The notes under the pieces: model-generated | What the model saw: the letters and a program-made list of their open reading frames with translations, nothing else | The model's database searches: none | Told to the model about the DNA's origin: nothing | In this document: one piece after another, positions 36,154 through 46,844 of the stretch | Layout: every line of letters starts with the position of its first letter | Position numbering within the stretch: the first letter of the stretch is position 1 | Position numbers and translations under genes: made by a program | Assembly: GCA_030867875.1 (NCBI GenBank) | Contig: JAOWCC010000273.1 | Span: forward strand, 1-64,000 | Direction of reading: 5' to 3' | DNA length: 64,000 bases | From: Actinernus sp. WN-2022 | Taxonomy: Eukaryota; Cnidaria; Anthozoa; Actiniaria; Actinernidae

Positions 36154-38046
36154 ATGGACTTTGAACTCTTGCAGTTCGAGTATGACAGATGGCTATTTAA
36201 AACTGTAAGTGGGGCCATTGCAATCGACAAGAGAATGAATTGCTCGCCAGCGAAATCACTTGATGCAAAGCGTTTCAGCCCAGAATTCTGGAAGTGGAAG
36301 CATAGGGTGCTATTGGATGCTTTAGAGCAGTTTGGCTTCCCATCTGTATTTGTCACAATCAGTCCATACGAGTGGTCGTTCCCTTGGGTCAAATGGCTTG
36401 AGAATATCACAGATGTGACTGGCAAATGTCCTACGAAACTCAGCGCATCGGAAACGTTACACATCTCACATGTGTTAGCTCAACTGGTAAGAGGCTTCCT
36501 ATGTGGGTTGAATGACATCAGATGGAGAAATCATGCATTTCACAACACGAAGCATGACGTTCCCAATGTAGAAACGTACTTCTACATATTTGAATTTCAG
36601 CAAAGGGGAACCGTCCACTTGCATCTCTTGGTGTGGCTTAAGGATTTTAAGTCTATAAACACTCATACCATAAGAGCGGATATTCCTTGGGAGAGGCCAG
36701 ACATGGCATATTTAGTGACAAAGGTGCAGAAATCTGACAAAGGCGTTAACCTTCAACAAGAAGAAGCTACTCATTTCCAGACCGATGACGGCCAAACGGT
36801 CCTCAATCTCAAACACCCAGCTGACGCGTTCCAAATCAATCTTAGAGCTTATTTCATAAATGTACTTGGTGCATTGAAATGCTCTATGGACTTTCAGTCC
36901 ACAGATGGAAGAGGTATGGTTCTCAGATACGTATCGGCTTACGTATCTAAATGGCAAGACTCATATAGTAATCAGGGATTGTATTCGAAGCATGTCTTGC
37001 CGTACCAGGCTGCGTACAGAATGTTTCGCGAATTTTCTCCGTGCGAACCAGAAATGTGGCTAGCGTTAAGCGCAGTCAAACAAGCCTGGAGTGGAAGCAG
37101 AACTAAGATGTTCACAGCTCCAACGTCCAAAACGGTAATGGACAATGCCACAGCTAAGAAATACCGAGATCGTCCGTCCGCTCTAGAAAACGTGACGCTA
37201 TTACAATGGCTAAGAATGGTGAATCACGTTCCTAAGAAACCTGCTCCGTACAAAGAAGGCGTTACTTTAGTCGGCGTTAAATACGTATCGACTTTCACGC
37301 GTGAGTACTTCCTTCAACAAGTGGTCATGAATGTCCCTCACAGAAGCATAGCAGAGTTGACCCATCCTCACGTGAATGAATTACCAGAACAACTTCAGTT
37401 CTTCGCCGCAGCAATTCATCTATTACCAGCTATCTGGAATTGTCAAGTAGCTGTCGCTAGAAAGTTTGAAAGCGAAGGCCATAAAGACAGTTTCGTTGCA
37501 ACCATGATAACCCACGTCGCAATGTTGCAAGATTTGTTAAAGCTATGGAAGCTCAGAGTAATTTCTTCTAAGAATCTCAACGCTGAAAGCTGTGTAGATG
37601 AACGAAGATATCGCTTAGATGCCGTTCAACAGCACGTTGTCGCCGTTGTGACAACAGCGTTAAAGAACCGAGAACAGTTTTATGAGACAGAAGATCATAG
37701 TTCTAATGACTTGCAAGAGAACGAAGACAGCGATTCCGACGATGATCGGGACGAGGCAGAATTAAGACCACAAAGCATTCACGTCACGGAACTGATTCCC
37801 AACGTCGATTGGCGAAAGTTGTTCTACGTGAAAGGAAAAGCTGGCACAGGAAAGACGTCCACTTTGTGCGCTACTGTCATAGCGAGCGATAACGATGGTT
37901 ATCAGGTTATGGTTACCACTCCAACTGGTTTTTTGGCAACCAAGTTTAAACAAGAGTTACAAGACCACGCTACTTGCGACACCGTTCACGTGGCATTCCA
38001 CGTACCGGTGGATCCAAATGAGAGAGCTAAGATCAATTGGGATTGA
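36154..38046 (+). CDS. Truncated Helitron Rep/helicase ORF, diverged array copy 8
   Basis: This 630-residue ORF has the same domains and terminal TGA as the inner copies but carries several private or edge-shared changes: Phe at 234 (RAYFIN), Lys in place of Leu in ATAKKYRD, and Asn in place of Ser in ALENVT. The AAGAAA codons are shared with the terminal partial copy. After the TGA, one base is lost near 38186, which shifts the frame of the helicase relic after the motif III segment. Divergence is clearly higher than in copies 1-7, as expected near the edge of a tandem array. Confidence 0.85.
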   Translation: MDFELLQFEYDRWLFKTVSGAIAIDKRMNCSPAKSLDAKRFSPEFWKWKHRVLLDALEQFGFPSVFVTISPYEWSFPWVKWLENITDVTGKCPTKLSASETLHISHVLAQLVRGFLCGLNDIRWRNHAFHNTKHDVPNVETYFYIFEFQQRGTVHLHLLVWLKDFKSINTHTIRADIPWERPDMAYLVTKVQKSDKGVNLQQEEATHFQTDDGQTVLNLKHPADAFQINLRAYFINVLGALKCSMDFQSTDGRGMVLRYVSAYVSKWQDSYSNQGLYSKHVLPYQAAYRMFREFSPCEPEMWLALSAVKQAWSGSRTKMFTAPTSKTVMDNATAKKYRDRPSALENVTLLQWLRMVNHVPKKPAPYKEGVTLVGVKYVSTFTREYFLQQVVMNVPHRSIAELTHPHVNELPEQLQFFAAAIHLLPAIWNCQVAVARKFESEGHKDSFVATMITHVAMLQDLLKLWKLRVISSKNLNAESCVDERRYRLDAVQQHVVAVVTTALKNREQFYETEDHSSNDLQENEDSDSDDDRDEAELRPQSIHVTELIPNVDWRKLFYVKGKAGTGKTSTLCATVIASDNDGYQVMVTTPTGFLATKFKQELQDHATCDTVHVAFHVPVDPNERAKINWD

Positions 38047-40802
38047 TCTCGATATGACCTCATTGTCATAGATGAAATCTCGATGATACCTATTAGAATA
38101 TTCGAACACATACTTAGGACAGTGCAAGATCTTCCTTTCAGACCGGTCGTGTTGATGTCTGGTGACGTAGCCCAGCAACAACCGATGACACTGTCGCAAA
38201 CAGAGTTGTTCAAGTGCAATTGTGATTTTTATTATTTCTGTGGACTGGGCTTAATTAGCTTTAATGACCAAGATTAATTATACTTATGATTTTTATGATT
38301 TTTATGGCTAGACTGATTAGTCTTTAGACTTATATCGATTTTTAATTGTGATTAATTTCTAGCAACAATGCATCATTTAAGCCTTACATACATGTACATA
38401 TGTACATACTGGTACCTATACATATAAATATGAGTGTATGCTAGTGTGTGTGAGTGTGTGTGTGTGCGGGTATGTGTGGCAGTGAATGTATATATATGCA
38501 TATATCAATAGTTATTTAGTTTACAGTTGGTGTGTTGTTGCAGGACTTTTACCGACTCAATAAATGTAGATGTAGATGTAGACTAAGTTTCGATCTTCAA
38601 GGGAACGACACAAAACACGACCGTTTGGGCCACTTGCCACACACTCACGTGTCTTTATTTTGGTCTGCAAGTGATTCGCAAGTCCACATTGTGAAATGGC
38701 ACTACAAATCCTGGGTGTAAATAGTAGTGATTGCCTCTTTTCTTTGACTGCTTTCTGGGATTTCCTTTTCTATTGATCTTTCTTTCATTCCTTGTGAAAT
38801 TTTCTGCTTCCCAATGTGTCCATTTTTACAAGAGCAGTGTCATTGCAGCAAGTCAGCTTGAGTTTACTGAAGGTTTTAAGGGTAGCTTGAAATACATTAA
38901 CCCTTTCACTCCCAAGAGTGCCATATGGCACTATTACTGGTTACTTGCTTTGAGGGTTTAAATCTGACTAAGTTCAAAGAGCAATGCCCTGAGATTCCCA
39001 CACACCTTAATGTATAGACCAATGATCCTATTGAACTGCATTAGGCATATTAAAAATGAATAATTTCATCTAAATCCTCCTTTCTTTGCATAACTTAACT
39101 ATAGTTGACATTATTTCATTTCAGAAAAAAAGACTAAAATAGCACTTTCAAAAATAATTATTTCTCCTCAGATTCTACATTTTCTCTCAAAAATGCATAT
39201 TTCACATAACATTTAGAGTTTCATGTTTGCACTAACCTCACTTTCTGTCTCCCAACACCTAAACTTGCCCAGAACCAGGCCATTCTGTCCACAAGCACTT
39301 CACGGCAAGCTTGGTGTTTACCTTTTTACACGAGGAGTTTAAGAAACTAAGAAGGAATGAAAGCTAGTCAGAGGTGAATGGGGTAGTATTTTGTGTGTTT
39401 TATTTTATTTGCATTCACTGTATTAACCCTAACCTCGTTAATTCAACATGCATCTTATATCTGATTTAAGGTAACCATATTAAAGGAATTTGTTAATGCA
39501 ATGTTAACGTTTGCCATGCTATCGTTTATTTTTTGTTTTCAATGTTATGTTTAGATGCAGGAGTACGAACAGATCTATAGCCTCTTGTTGCAGGAGGTAA
39601 TGAACGCATTATTTATACGTCATGCGAATGGTCATGTGAATGGGATAGTAGTTTGTGTGTGTTTTATTTTATTTTCATTCAGTGTATTAACCCTAACCTC
39701 GGTAATTCAACATGCATCTTATATCTGATTTATGGTAACCATATTAAACGAATTTGTTAATGCAATGTAAACGTTTGACATGCTATCGTTTAATATTTAT
39801 GTTCGTTATGTATATTTGAAGGAGCTCCACAAGCTGTGTGTAAAGTGTCTGGAGGAGCGGGTAATGAACGCATTATTTATACGTCATGTGATACTTTTTA
39901 GGCAAATCATGTATTTAGTTGTTTACCTTTATGAAATAATAAAGCTCGATATTTACCGTTGTACAATATCAATCATCATCCCTAGACTGGGAGAAACATA
40001 CTTTTCCTTACATATGCATGTGTGTTACATGCTTTTTGGATTAGGGTTATTAGCACGTTTTCCAATATGAAATAGATACTTGCTGGGGTTAGGGCTACCA
40101 TATAATTGAACGTTAAAGTGAGCCTTTGTAAATGATATGCCATATATCGCGAGTCTTTAATCTAGCTACAAATCGAGAGAATACATGTGAGAACCAAGAA
40201 CTACTTGTGAAATAGATTTCAATAGTTTTTTGGAGACTGTTTTTCAAACAACATGTAATTTTTTTCTAAAGTCTACGTTATACACCAACATCTCGACAGT
40301 TACTTTTCTTTCCTAAACTCTACGTTATACACCATCATCTCGACAGTTAGTTGATTTCCTTTCTTTTTTTTTTTTTTTTCCAAACCACAAGTTATACACC
40401 ATCATCTCGATACTTCGTTTTTTCCCATAAATTGTAGATTATACACCATCATGTCGACAGTTTGTTAATTTGCTGAACTCTACGTTATATAGTATGACAT
40501 AAGTAATTCTTGTATCCTGTACTTTTCTTTTCATAAAGCCCTTAAGTCATTACACTTCTCATGAACCAAGCTTTCTTCTTTCAACCTAACCGATTTAGGG
40601 TGGGCCGGGTGGGTTGTTGCGTGATGTATAAGTCTCAGGTTATTAAACATCCCCATGAGTCCCAAACTTACAAGAGGTTGACAATGTACATTGTATATCG
40701 TAAATGCCGTTAAACGTAAGTTTTTCCTAACTTTCATATATATCATATATTTCCAAAATCAGTTTCCTCATCAAAGTCAATTCTTGCATCATTGATTATC
40801 AA

Positions 40803-42753
40803 ATGGACTTTGAACTCTTGCAGTTCGAGTATGACAGATGGTTATTTAAAACTGTAAGTGGGGCCATTGCAATCGACAAGAGAATGAATTGCTCGCCAGG
40901 GAAATCACTTGATGCAAAGCTTTTCAGCCCAGAATTCTGGAAGTGGAAGCATAGGGTGCTATTGGATGCTTTAGAGCAGTTTGGCTTCCCATCTGTATTT
41001 GTCACAATCAGTCCATACGAGTGGTCGTTCCCTTGGGTCAAATGGCTTGAGAATATCACAGATGTGACTGGCAAATGTCCTACGAAACTCAGCGCATCGG
41101 AAACATTACACATCTCACATGTGTTAGCTCAACTGGTAAGAGGCTTCCTATGTGGGTTGAATGACAAAAGATGGAGAAATCATGCATTTCACAACACGAA
41201 GCATGACGTTCCCAATGTAGAAACGTACTTCTACATATTTGAATTTCAGCAAAGGGGAACCGTCCACTTGCATCTCTTGGTGTGGCTTAAGGATTTTAAG
41301 TCTATAAACACTGATGCCATAAGAGCGGATATTCCTTGGGAGAGGCCAGACATGGCATATTTAGTGACAAAGGTGCAGAAATCTGACAAAGGCGTTGTTA
41401 ACCTTCAACAAGAAGAAGCTACTCATTTCCAGACCGATGACGGCCAAACGGTCCTCAATCTCAAACACCCAGCTGACGCGTTCCAAATCAATCTTAGAGC
41501 TTATTTAATAAATGTACTTGGTGCATTGAAATGCTCTATGGACTTTCAGTCCACAGATGGAAGAGGTATGGTTCTCAGATACGTATCGGCTTACGTATCT
41601 AAATGGCAAGACTCCGTGCGAACCAGAAATGTGGCTAGCGTTAAGCGCAGTCAAACAAGCCTGGAATGGAAGCAGAACTAAGATATTCACAGCTCCAACG
41701 TCCAAAACGGTAATGGACAATGCCACAGCTAAGAAATACCGAGATCGTCCGTCCGCTCTAGAAAGCGTGACGCTATTACAATGGCTAAGAATGGTGAATC
41801 ACGTTCCTAAGAAACCTGCTCCGTACAAAGAAGGCGTTACTTTAGTCGGCGTTAAATACGTATCGACTTTCACGCGTGAGTACTTCCTTCAACAAGTGGT
41901 CATGAATGTCCCTCACAGAAGCATAGCAGAGTTGACCCATCCTCACGTGAATGAATTACCAGAACAACTTCAGTTCTTCGCCGCAGCAATTCATCTATTA
42001 CCAGCTATCTGGAATTGTCAAGTAGCTGTCGCTAGAAAGTTTGAAAGCGAAGGCCATAAAGACAGTTTCGTTGCAACCATGATAACCCACGTCGCAATGT
42101 TGCAAGATTTGTTAAAGCTATGGAAGCTCAGAGTAATTTCTTCTAAGAATCTCAACGCTGAAAGCTGTGTAGATGAACGAAGATATCGCTTAGATGCCGT
42201 TCAACAGCACTTTGTCGCCGTTGTGACAACAGCGTTAAAGAACCGAGAACAGTTTTATGAGACAGAAGATCATAGTTCTAATGACTTGCAAGAGAACGAA
42301 GACAGCGATTCCGACGATGATCGGGACGAGGCAGAATTAAGACCACAAAGCATTCACGTCACGGAACTGATTCCCAACGTCGATTGGCGAAAGTTGTTCT
42401 ACGTGAAAGGAAAAGCTGGCACAGGAAAGACGTCCACTTTGTGCGCTACTGTCATAGCGAGCGATAACGATGGTTATCAGGTTATGGTTACCACTCCAAC
42501 TGGTTTTTTGGCAACCAAGTTTAAACAAGAGTTACAAGACCACGCTACTTGCGACACCGTTCACGTGGCATTCCACGTACCGGTGGATCCAAATGAGAGA
42601 GCTAAGATCAATTGGGATTTATCTCGATATGACCTCATTGTCATAGATGAAATCTCGATGATACTTATTAGAATATTCGAACACATACTTAGGACAGTGC
42701 AAGATCTTCCTTTTAGACTAAAAGTGGTTTTTATTTCCTTTTTTATCGTGTAA
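40803..42753 (+). pseudogene. Helitron Rep/helicase, frameshifted terminal copy
   Basis: This is the last and most diverged copy. The front frame (40803-41681) has the HUH motif and the first tyrosine region, plus a 3-bp insertion (GVVNLQ). A 77-bp deletion at about 41613, between two TC dinucleotides, removes the segment after YVSKWQD and shifts the frame. The rest continues in another frame to 42753 with the linker, acidic patch, Walker A and Walker B. At the position of the array-wide TGA this copy has TTA (Leu), so the helicase frame runs on through IVIDEISM. It then leaves array similarity at about 42718 and ends in unrelated sequence. It therefore keeps the older state at that codon but is broken elsewhere. 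Confidence 0.8.
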
Positions 42754-44087
42754 CAAGTTTACCATAAGAAAAAGGGATATGTAAACGGCAACAATACTAA
42801 TGAAATATAAGTAATTTACTTGTCATATTTTAGGTGTTTAATGATGTTTGGAAGTCAATCAATAAATGTATAATAAATGAAAGGTTCTACCACCGTTCTA
42901 CCACCCTAAGGTCACGAAAAACAGATATCAATTCTCTTGCCCCTCCTAACATCGTTTTCACCAACGACGATGTACCAATAGTCCATGCATTGCATTGATT
43001 ATCTAATTTAGTATTATGTTATATCTTAAAATAAGCAAACAGAGATAATAATGGGTAAACCAATTGCATGCCTTAAAAATATGAAACACCTGAAAAAGGT
43101 TAACCCAAGGCTTAAATATTTTGAATGGCTTAATGGACTCGGATGACACCAGTAGTGACAAAAAAGGATGAACACATCCAGCGATGTGTCTAGTGAGAAC
43201 GTCTCTCTGTCTAAAATTTCAAAGTGAAATATAGTAAAGTCTGGGCCATGGACATGGGAGCTATTAAACTGACGAGCTATTAAACTGACTATTAAACTAA
43301 GATATTACTTCAGCTACTTGTTCCTTGTGTTGTTAGCTTTCTTACGACGTATTGATGTCGCAGTTTCGTTAAGGGGTTGTGGAGATATGACCAAAATTAA
43401 GAAATGCACATGTTCCCGCCATTTTGTGTCACGTGACATACAAGAACCTAAAAAATTCGTAGAACGCGTTGTATTCGTCCTTTTCGAATGAAACTTGGTG
43501 GCAATGTTTATCTTTGATAGCCAAATAACGTATCAGTAGGTCATGTGATATAAACAAACGGTTGCCTAGCAACTGTCAATCAAGTTTAAATACAATTTGT
43601 GCCTATTTCCTAGACCGTATACTGCGATTTTGTACACATATACGAAAGCACCATCCTTCTAAAGTATTATGGTGCAAGAATTATCGAAATCGGTTGAAAA
43701 GTAAAGGGGAAATGTTTTTTTAACAACCGGTAAGAGTAACGGGAAATGTTATTGTTTTAAATTGTTATTTCACCTTTATTTTTATCTAAACAAGATAAAT
43801 AGACTTGGGCGACTAGCGCATGTCACACCAACCATATCGTGCCATGTCAACAAATTCTAATCTGTTGAAATATTACTATTTAATTTTAATCGTAATGCAG
43901 TCAAGCCTAGAGATTATTATTATTGCAATTATTGTTATATTATTGATATATGTTTTTTTTATGCTTGTGCCTAGTTCCATTATGTCAAAGAGATTTGTAG
44001 CACAAGAGACGGAGAAGGTAGTTGTTGATATGATACCAATAGCAGAAATACTGTATTTAGTTTTATACCGTTATTAAATAATGAAGA
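42719..44087. other. Non-coding flank right of the array
   Basis: Array similarity ends at about 42718 and does not resume. I see AT-rich sequence, a short direct repeat of GCTATTAAACTGAC (43258-43300) and no convincing coding region. An 85-codon ORF at 43820 is hydrophobic, with poly-T and poly-A derived residues, and looks accidental. Confidence 0.5.
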
Positions 44088-44108
44088 TTGGTGTTTATCT
44101 TTTTACAG

Positions 44109-44144
44109 TTTGAGGTGAAGAGGATAAGGAGGGGGGAGATAGAG
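44109..44144 (+). other. Exon-like segment, 36 nt
   Basis: An ACAG acceptor and a GTGAAT donor bound 36 nt that read FEVKRIRRGEIE in phase 0. The segment and its flanks (about 44088-44190) match unit positions about 2210-2313 of the Helitron array, where the homologous 36 nt (2237-2272) have an in-frame TAG. This suggests a short coding exon of an unidentified gene with decayed relatives in the array. Transcript evidence is absent. Confidence 0.4.
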
Positions 44145-44262
44145 GTGAATAGGGTAGTGGTTTGTGTGTTTGATATTCTATTTTCATTACGTGTTCGCTG
44201 CTGTTTTTCACTTTTATTCTTAGTGTTTTACAAAAACCATGAAATTCTGTTTGCATTTGTAG

Positions 44263-44319
44263 GAAGTCCATACTGTTACAACTCGGGTGAGAGTTGTTTT
44301 CGCCCTAGATGAGGTAGAG
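44263..44319 (+). other. Exon-like segment, 57 nt
   Basis: A TTTGTAG acceptor and a GTAATT donor bound 57 nt that read in phase 0 as a 19-residue segment beginning EVHTVTTRVR and ending LDEVE. It lies in series with the 36-nt segment at 44109 and the acidic segments at 44603 and 44911. All are multiples of three with compatible phase, as in a gene built from micro-exons. No family was recognised. Confidence 0.35.
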
Positions 44320-44385
44320 GTAATTTAATAGGCATTTATAAGCAAAGATTTATATTATTTTAGAAATCTGTATTGAGTCGTATAC

Positions 44386-44950
44386 TTTAATCTGTAGTGG
44401 TTAGTAATTCACCAAAAAAATTGTGTCAACTGTTATGACATAATCATGTGATATTTTTTACTATACCCTAGTTTGCCCTAGGGCTTACGGGGTGGAAGAG
44501 GTAATTTAATAGGCATTTATAAGCAATGTGACTATTATTTTAGAAATGTGTATTGAGTTGTATACTATAATGAAATATTAACGCTTGATTTTTACCTTTC
44601 AGGATGATCTCACGGACGAGGAGGTGGAGGAAGTGGAGGTAATTCACGATAGATGTTGTGTGTTATAATTGAATTAACATTCCGTTGTTGATGTTTAATC
44701 TGTAGTTGTTAGTAATTCACCAAAAAAATTGTGTCAACTGTTATGACATAATCATGTGATATTTTGTACTATACCTTAGTTTGCTCTGTGGCTTACGGGG
44801 TGGAAGAGGTAATTTAATAGGCATTTTTAAGCAATGTGACTATTATTTTAGAAATGTGTATTGTGTTGTATACTTTTATGAAATATTAACGCTTGATTTT
44901 TACCTTTCAGGATGATATCACGGACGAGGAGGAAGTGGAGGTAATTCACG
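44386..44950 (+). repeat. 308-bp tandem duplication carrying an acidic micro-exon
   Basis: Two copies with a 308-bp offset run from about 44386 and 44694. Each starts TTTAATCTGTAGT, contains TTCACCAAAAAAATTGTGTC and GGCTTACGGGGTGGAAGAG, and ends with a strong polypyrimidine tract (TTTTTACCTTTCAG) before an exon-like block. The blocks are 44603-44638 (DDLTDEEVEEVE) and 44911-44940 (DDITDEEEVE), each followed by GTAATTCACG. The second lacks two codons. It looks like recent exon duplication. Confidence 0.7.
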
Positions 44951-45465
44951 ATAGATTTTGTGTGCTTAAATATTTGTGGTACACTTCCAGCGCTCTAGAT
45001 GCCAAGATGGAAATATTATAAATCAATGTTAAGTTGTTCTACATAAGCATGCAATATGCTTTCGAAGAGAGCAATAAAGAGCGAAAGAGGGCTAATCAGC
45101 TTATGGGAAAAAAATCACACAATCGAAAAAGAGAGGAAGTACATGTATGTAATTAATAAAGTATGCCTGCCAATAGGGCCATTCGTATCTACGAGAGGCA
45201 GTTAGCTGTGGCCTAACTAAGACGCAAAGTTCACAAAAATCTGCTATACGTGGGCTTTAATTAAGATGCGGCTTCAAATAGTTGCGATCATCAGTTTTTA
45301 ACCGATGTACATGTACATGATCATTCGAGGTTTAGTCAAGCCCTAACGTATATAAGTATATGTAGAACTTAATTTGCAATGTCGTTTCTTAATTTCTTCA
45401 CATTAACCCTATCTGTAATTGGGCCAACAGATTTTCTCCTGTTCACACATTGTCATATTCTTCAG

Positions 45466-45647
45466 TTTCAGGAATATGATCAATACACATCAGACGTCAA
45501 TAACCTCATCAACGAAACATGCACCATCGGAAACGCTTTTATGCTTAAATTTATGGGTAGGTTATTGAAAATCACACCAAAGAAAAGGGAACGAATACCA
45601 GTAACGCAAAGAAGGGAAAGGACCACTTCAAGACAGATGAATACAAG
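45466..45647 (+). other. Possible exon, lysine/arginine-rich
   Basis: After a TTCTTCAG acceptor an open frame begins FQEYDQYTSDVNNLINE and continues into a basic stretch (KITPKKRER, RRERTTSR). A weak donor (AG/GTCAGT) lies near 45648. Its opening QEYDQ resembles QEYEQ in the 42-nt block at 2456 of the array unit. Without a stop the frame continues to 45747. Function is unknown. Confidence 0.3.
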
Positions 45648-46093
45648 GTCAGTTGTGCATGGTAGCTATGTAGTTATACTGCCGGATACTAGCAATGGCA
45701 TGAATGATAAGCTTAACCTTTACATCTCTCTGCACGTAATTCTGTAAGTCAATGTTGGGTGACAGGGATGTACATGTATGTGTTGCGCACTGGATGTGGT
45801 CGGGGTTTTACTTTTAGGTAACATCTGTCATTGGTATACATTGTACGCTTCCTGTTCGATTTTCGATTGTTTTCTCTTTATTCTTGCCCAACATTTTTAG
45901 AAACGTTTTACGGGGAACTATTACGGCTTATCATTTCAAAAGGATGCGGCGTGCTGCACTCTAAGCGGTTGACTTCTAGCAACCTGTTTTCTTTGTACCA
46001 TTTTCACACGCTCGGAATTATAGTAGATTTTCATTAATATGGCAGAAGGGAAAAAACGTACATAATTGACCTTTTTAAATTACTGATTGGCAG

Positions 46094-46195
46094 GAGATTG
46101 ACGGCCAGGCGATGATGCTACTGTCACATGACGTCCTCGTGCAATTCACAACTCCTTACAGTAACAGGCTATGTCAACTGTTTAACTGCAGTTAA
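46094..46195 (+). pseudogene. SAM-domain-like exon fragment
   Basis: After a GGCAG acceptor the frame reads EIDGQAMMLLSHDVLV, which matches the core helix pattern of SAM domains (IDG-x-ALL-x-L-x-x-DL) as found in Polycomb-type and L3MBTL-type proteins. The match ends abruptly, and a stop follows at 46193. From 46128 the DNA is also read in another frame by the RPA-like ORF. This is likely a SAM exon interrupted or captured by a mobile element. Assignment rests on motif recognition of 16 residues. Confidence 0.4.
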
Positions 46196-46841
46196 AACGG
46201 TTAAACAGAAGTCAACACAAAGTGACGTGGGTGTTGCAGAATGCCAAATCACTGATCACACTGGCTCAATAAAGTTAGTCCTATGGGCTAAATTTACTGG
46301 TAAAGTATCAAATGGCCAAACATATCAATTTGTTAATCTACGACTCAAGTCTAACAATGGTAAACTCCATTTGTCAACCACACAGGCTGGTTGTACAGTC
46401 TCGCCAGCACCTGCTATTCCTAATATAGTACCACCAAATGAACTACCAACATCTACAGTTACTGAACTATGCACTATCAATTGCATTTCCAAGCTATCAT
46501 CATATAATATTTGCTTAAATTGCAAAAAGAAGGTTATAATATCAGACCAGAAGAAAATTGTCACTTGTGAGAGTTGTAATGCTACAATGCATAAGAGAAA
46601 ATGTAAAAAGTCATTTTATGCTAAAGTTATGGTGGTAAATCAAAATGACCACACTATTCCCCTTACTTTTTTTGATAACTCACTTCAACAACTGATTCAT
46701 ATTTATAATGACACCAACAGTGATGGCCGTAGGTTAACTTATGAAACAGTCACAGAGGAAGATGTTATGGAAGTGATACTTGACAATGAGCAACTCAATA
46801 TCACTTATGACGGTTTGAAAGTTATTGATGTAGCATTATAA
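46128..46841 (+). CDS. RPA-like ssDNA-binding protein (OB fold plus zinc ribbon)
   Basis: This is a 237-residue intronless ORF. Residues about 8-85 look like an OB fold of the RPA70 type (LTVTGYVNCL, then ECQITDHTGSIKLVLWA). Residues about 128-155 carry a zinc-ribbon pattern, CLNC then CESC, followed by a beta-rich stretch (KVMVVNQNDHTIPLTFF) as in RPA70 DNA-binding domain C. Proteins of this kind bind single-stranded DNA. Helitrons and Helentrons often encode one, which fits the Helitron array 3.4 kb to the left, though it is much shorter than host RPA70 (about 600 residues). It could be a remnant of another Helitron copy or of an independent element. The start at 46128 overlaps a SAM-like fragment in another frame. 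Confidence 0.6.
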   Translation: MTSSCNSQLLTVTGYVNCLTAVKTVKQKSTQSDVGVAECQITDHTGSIKLVLWAKFTGKVSNGQTYQFVNLRLKSNNGKLHLSTTQAGCTVSPAPAIPNIVPPNELPTSTVTELCTINCISKLSSYNICLNCKKKVIISDQKKIVTCESCNATMHKRKCKKSFYAKVMVVNQNDHTIPLTFFDNSLQQLIHIYNDTNSDGRRLTYETVTEEDVMEVILDNEQLNITYDGLKVIDVAL

Positions 46842-46844
46842 TCA

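Larger units (their letters stand above)
1..42718 (+). repeat. Tandem array of a 4.6-kb Helitron-derived unit
   Basis: The same sequence recurs head to tail with a period of 4,637 bp. Taking position 1 as phase, units begin at 1, 4637, 9274, 13911, 18548, 23185, 27822, 32459 and 37096, and a partial tenth begins at 41671. The first interval is 4,636 bp because one T is missing near 835. The ninth is 4,575 bp because of a 77-bp deletion and small insertions. Similarity stops at about 42718, inside the helicase motif II to III stretch. Inner units differ by only a few substitutions, while the two rightmost have many more. The left boundary is outside the window. Each unit holds a truncated Helitron Rep/helicase ORF and about 2.5 kb of non-coding DNA. 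This is seen directly; calling it a macrosatellite grown by unequal exchange or rolling-circle amplification is inference. Confidence 0.95.

Noticed and set aside
1..42718. Regular long-period repeats as a CRISPR-like or phage concatemer structure
   Set aside because: The period is 4.6 kb, units contain eukaryotic Helitron coding sequence, and there are no short repeats with unique spacers.
43820..44077. 85-codon hydrophobic ORF
   Set aside because: The hydrophobic run comes from poly-A/T sequence and it covers a probable intron/exon boundary.
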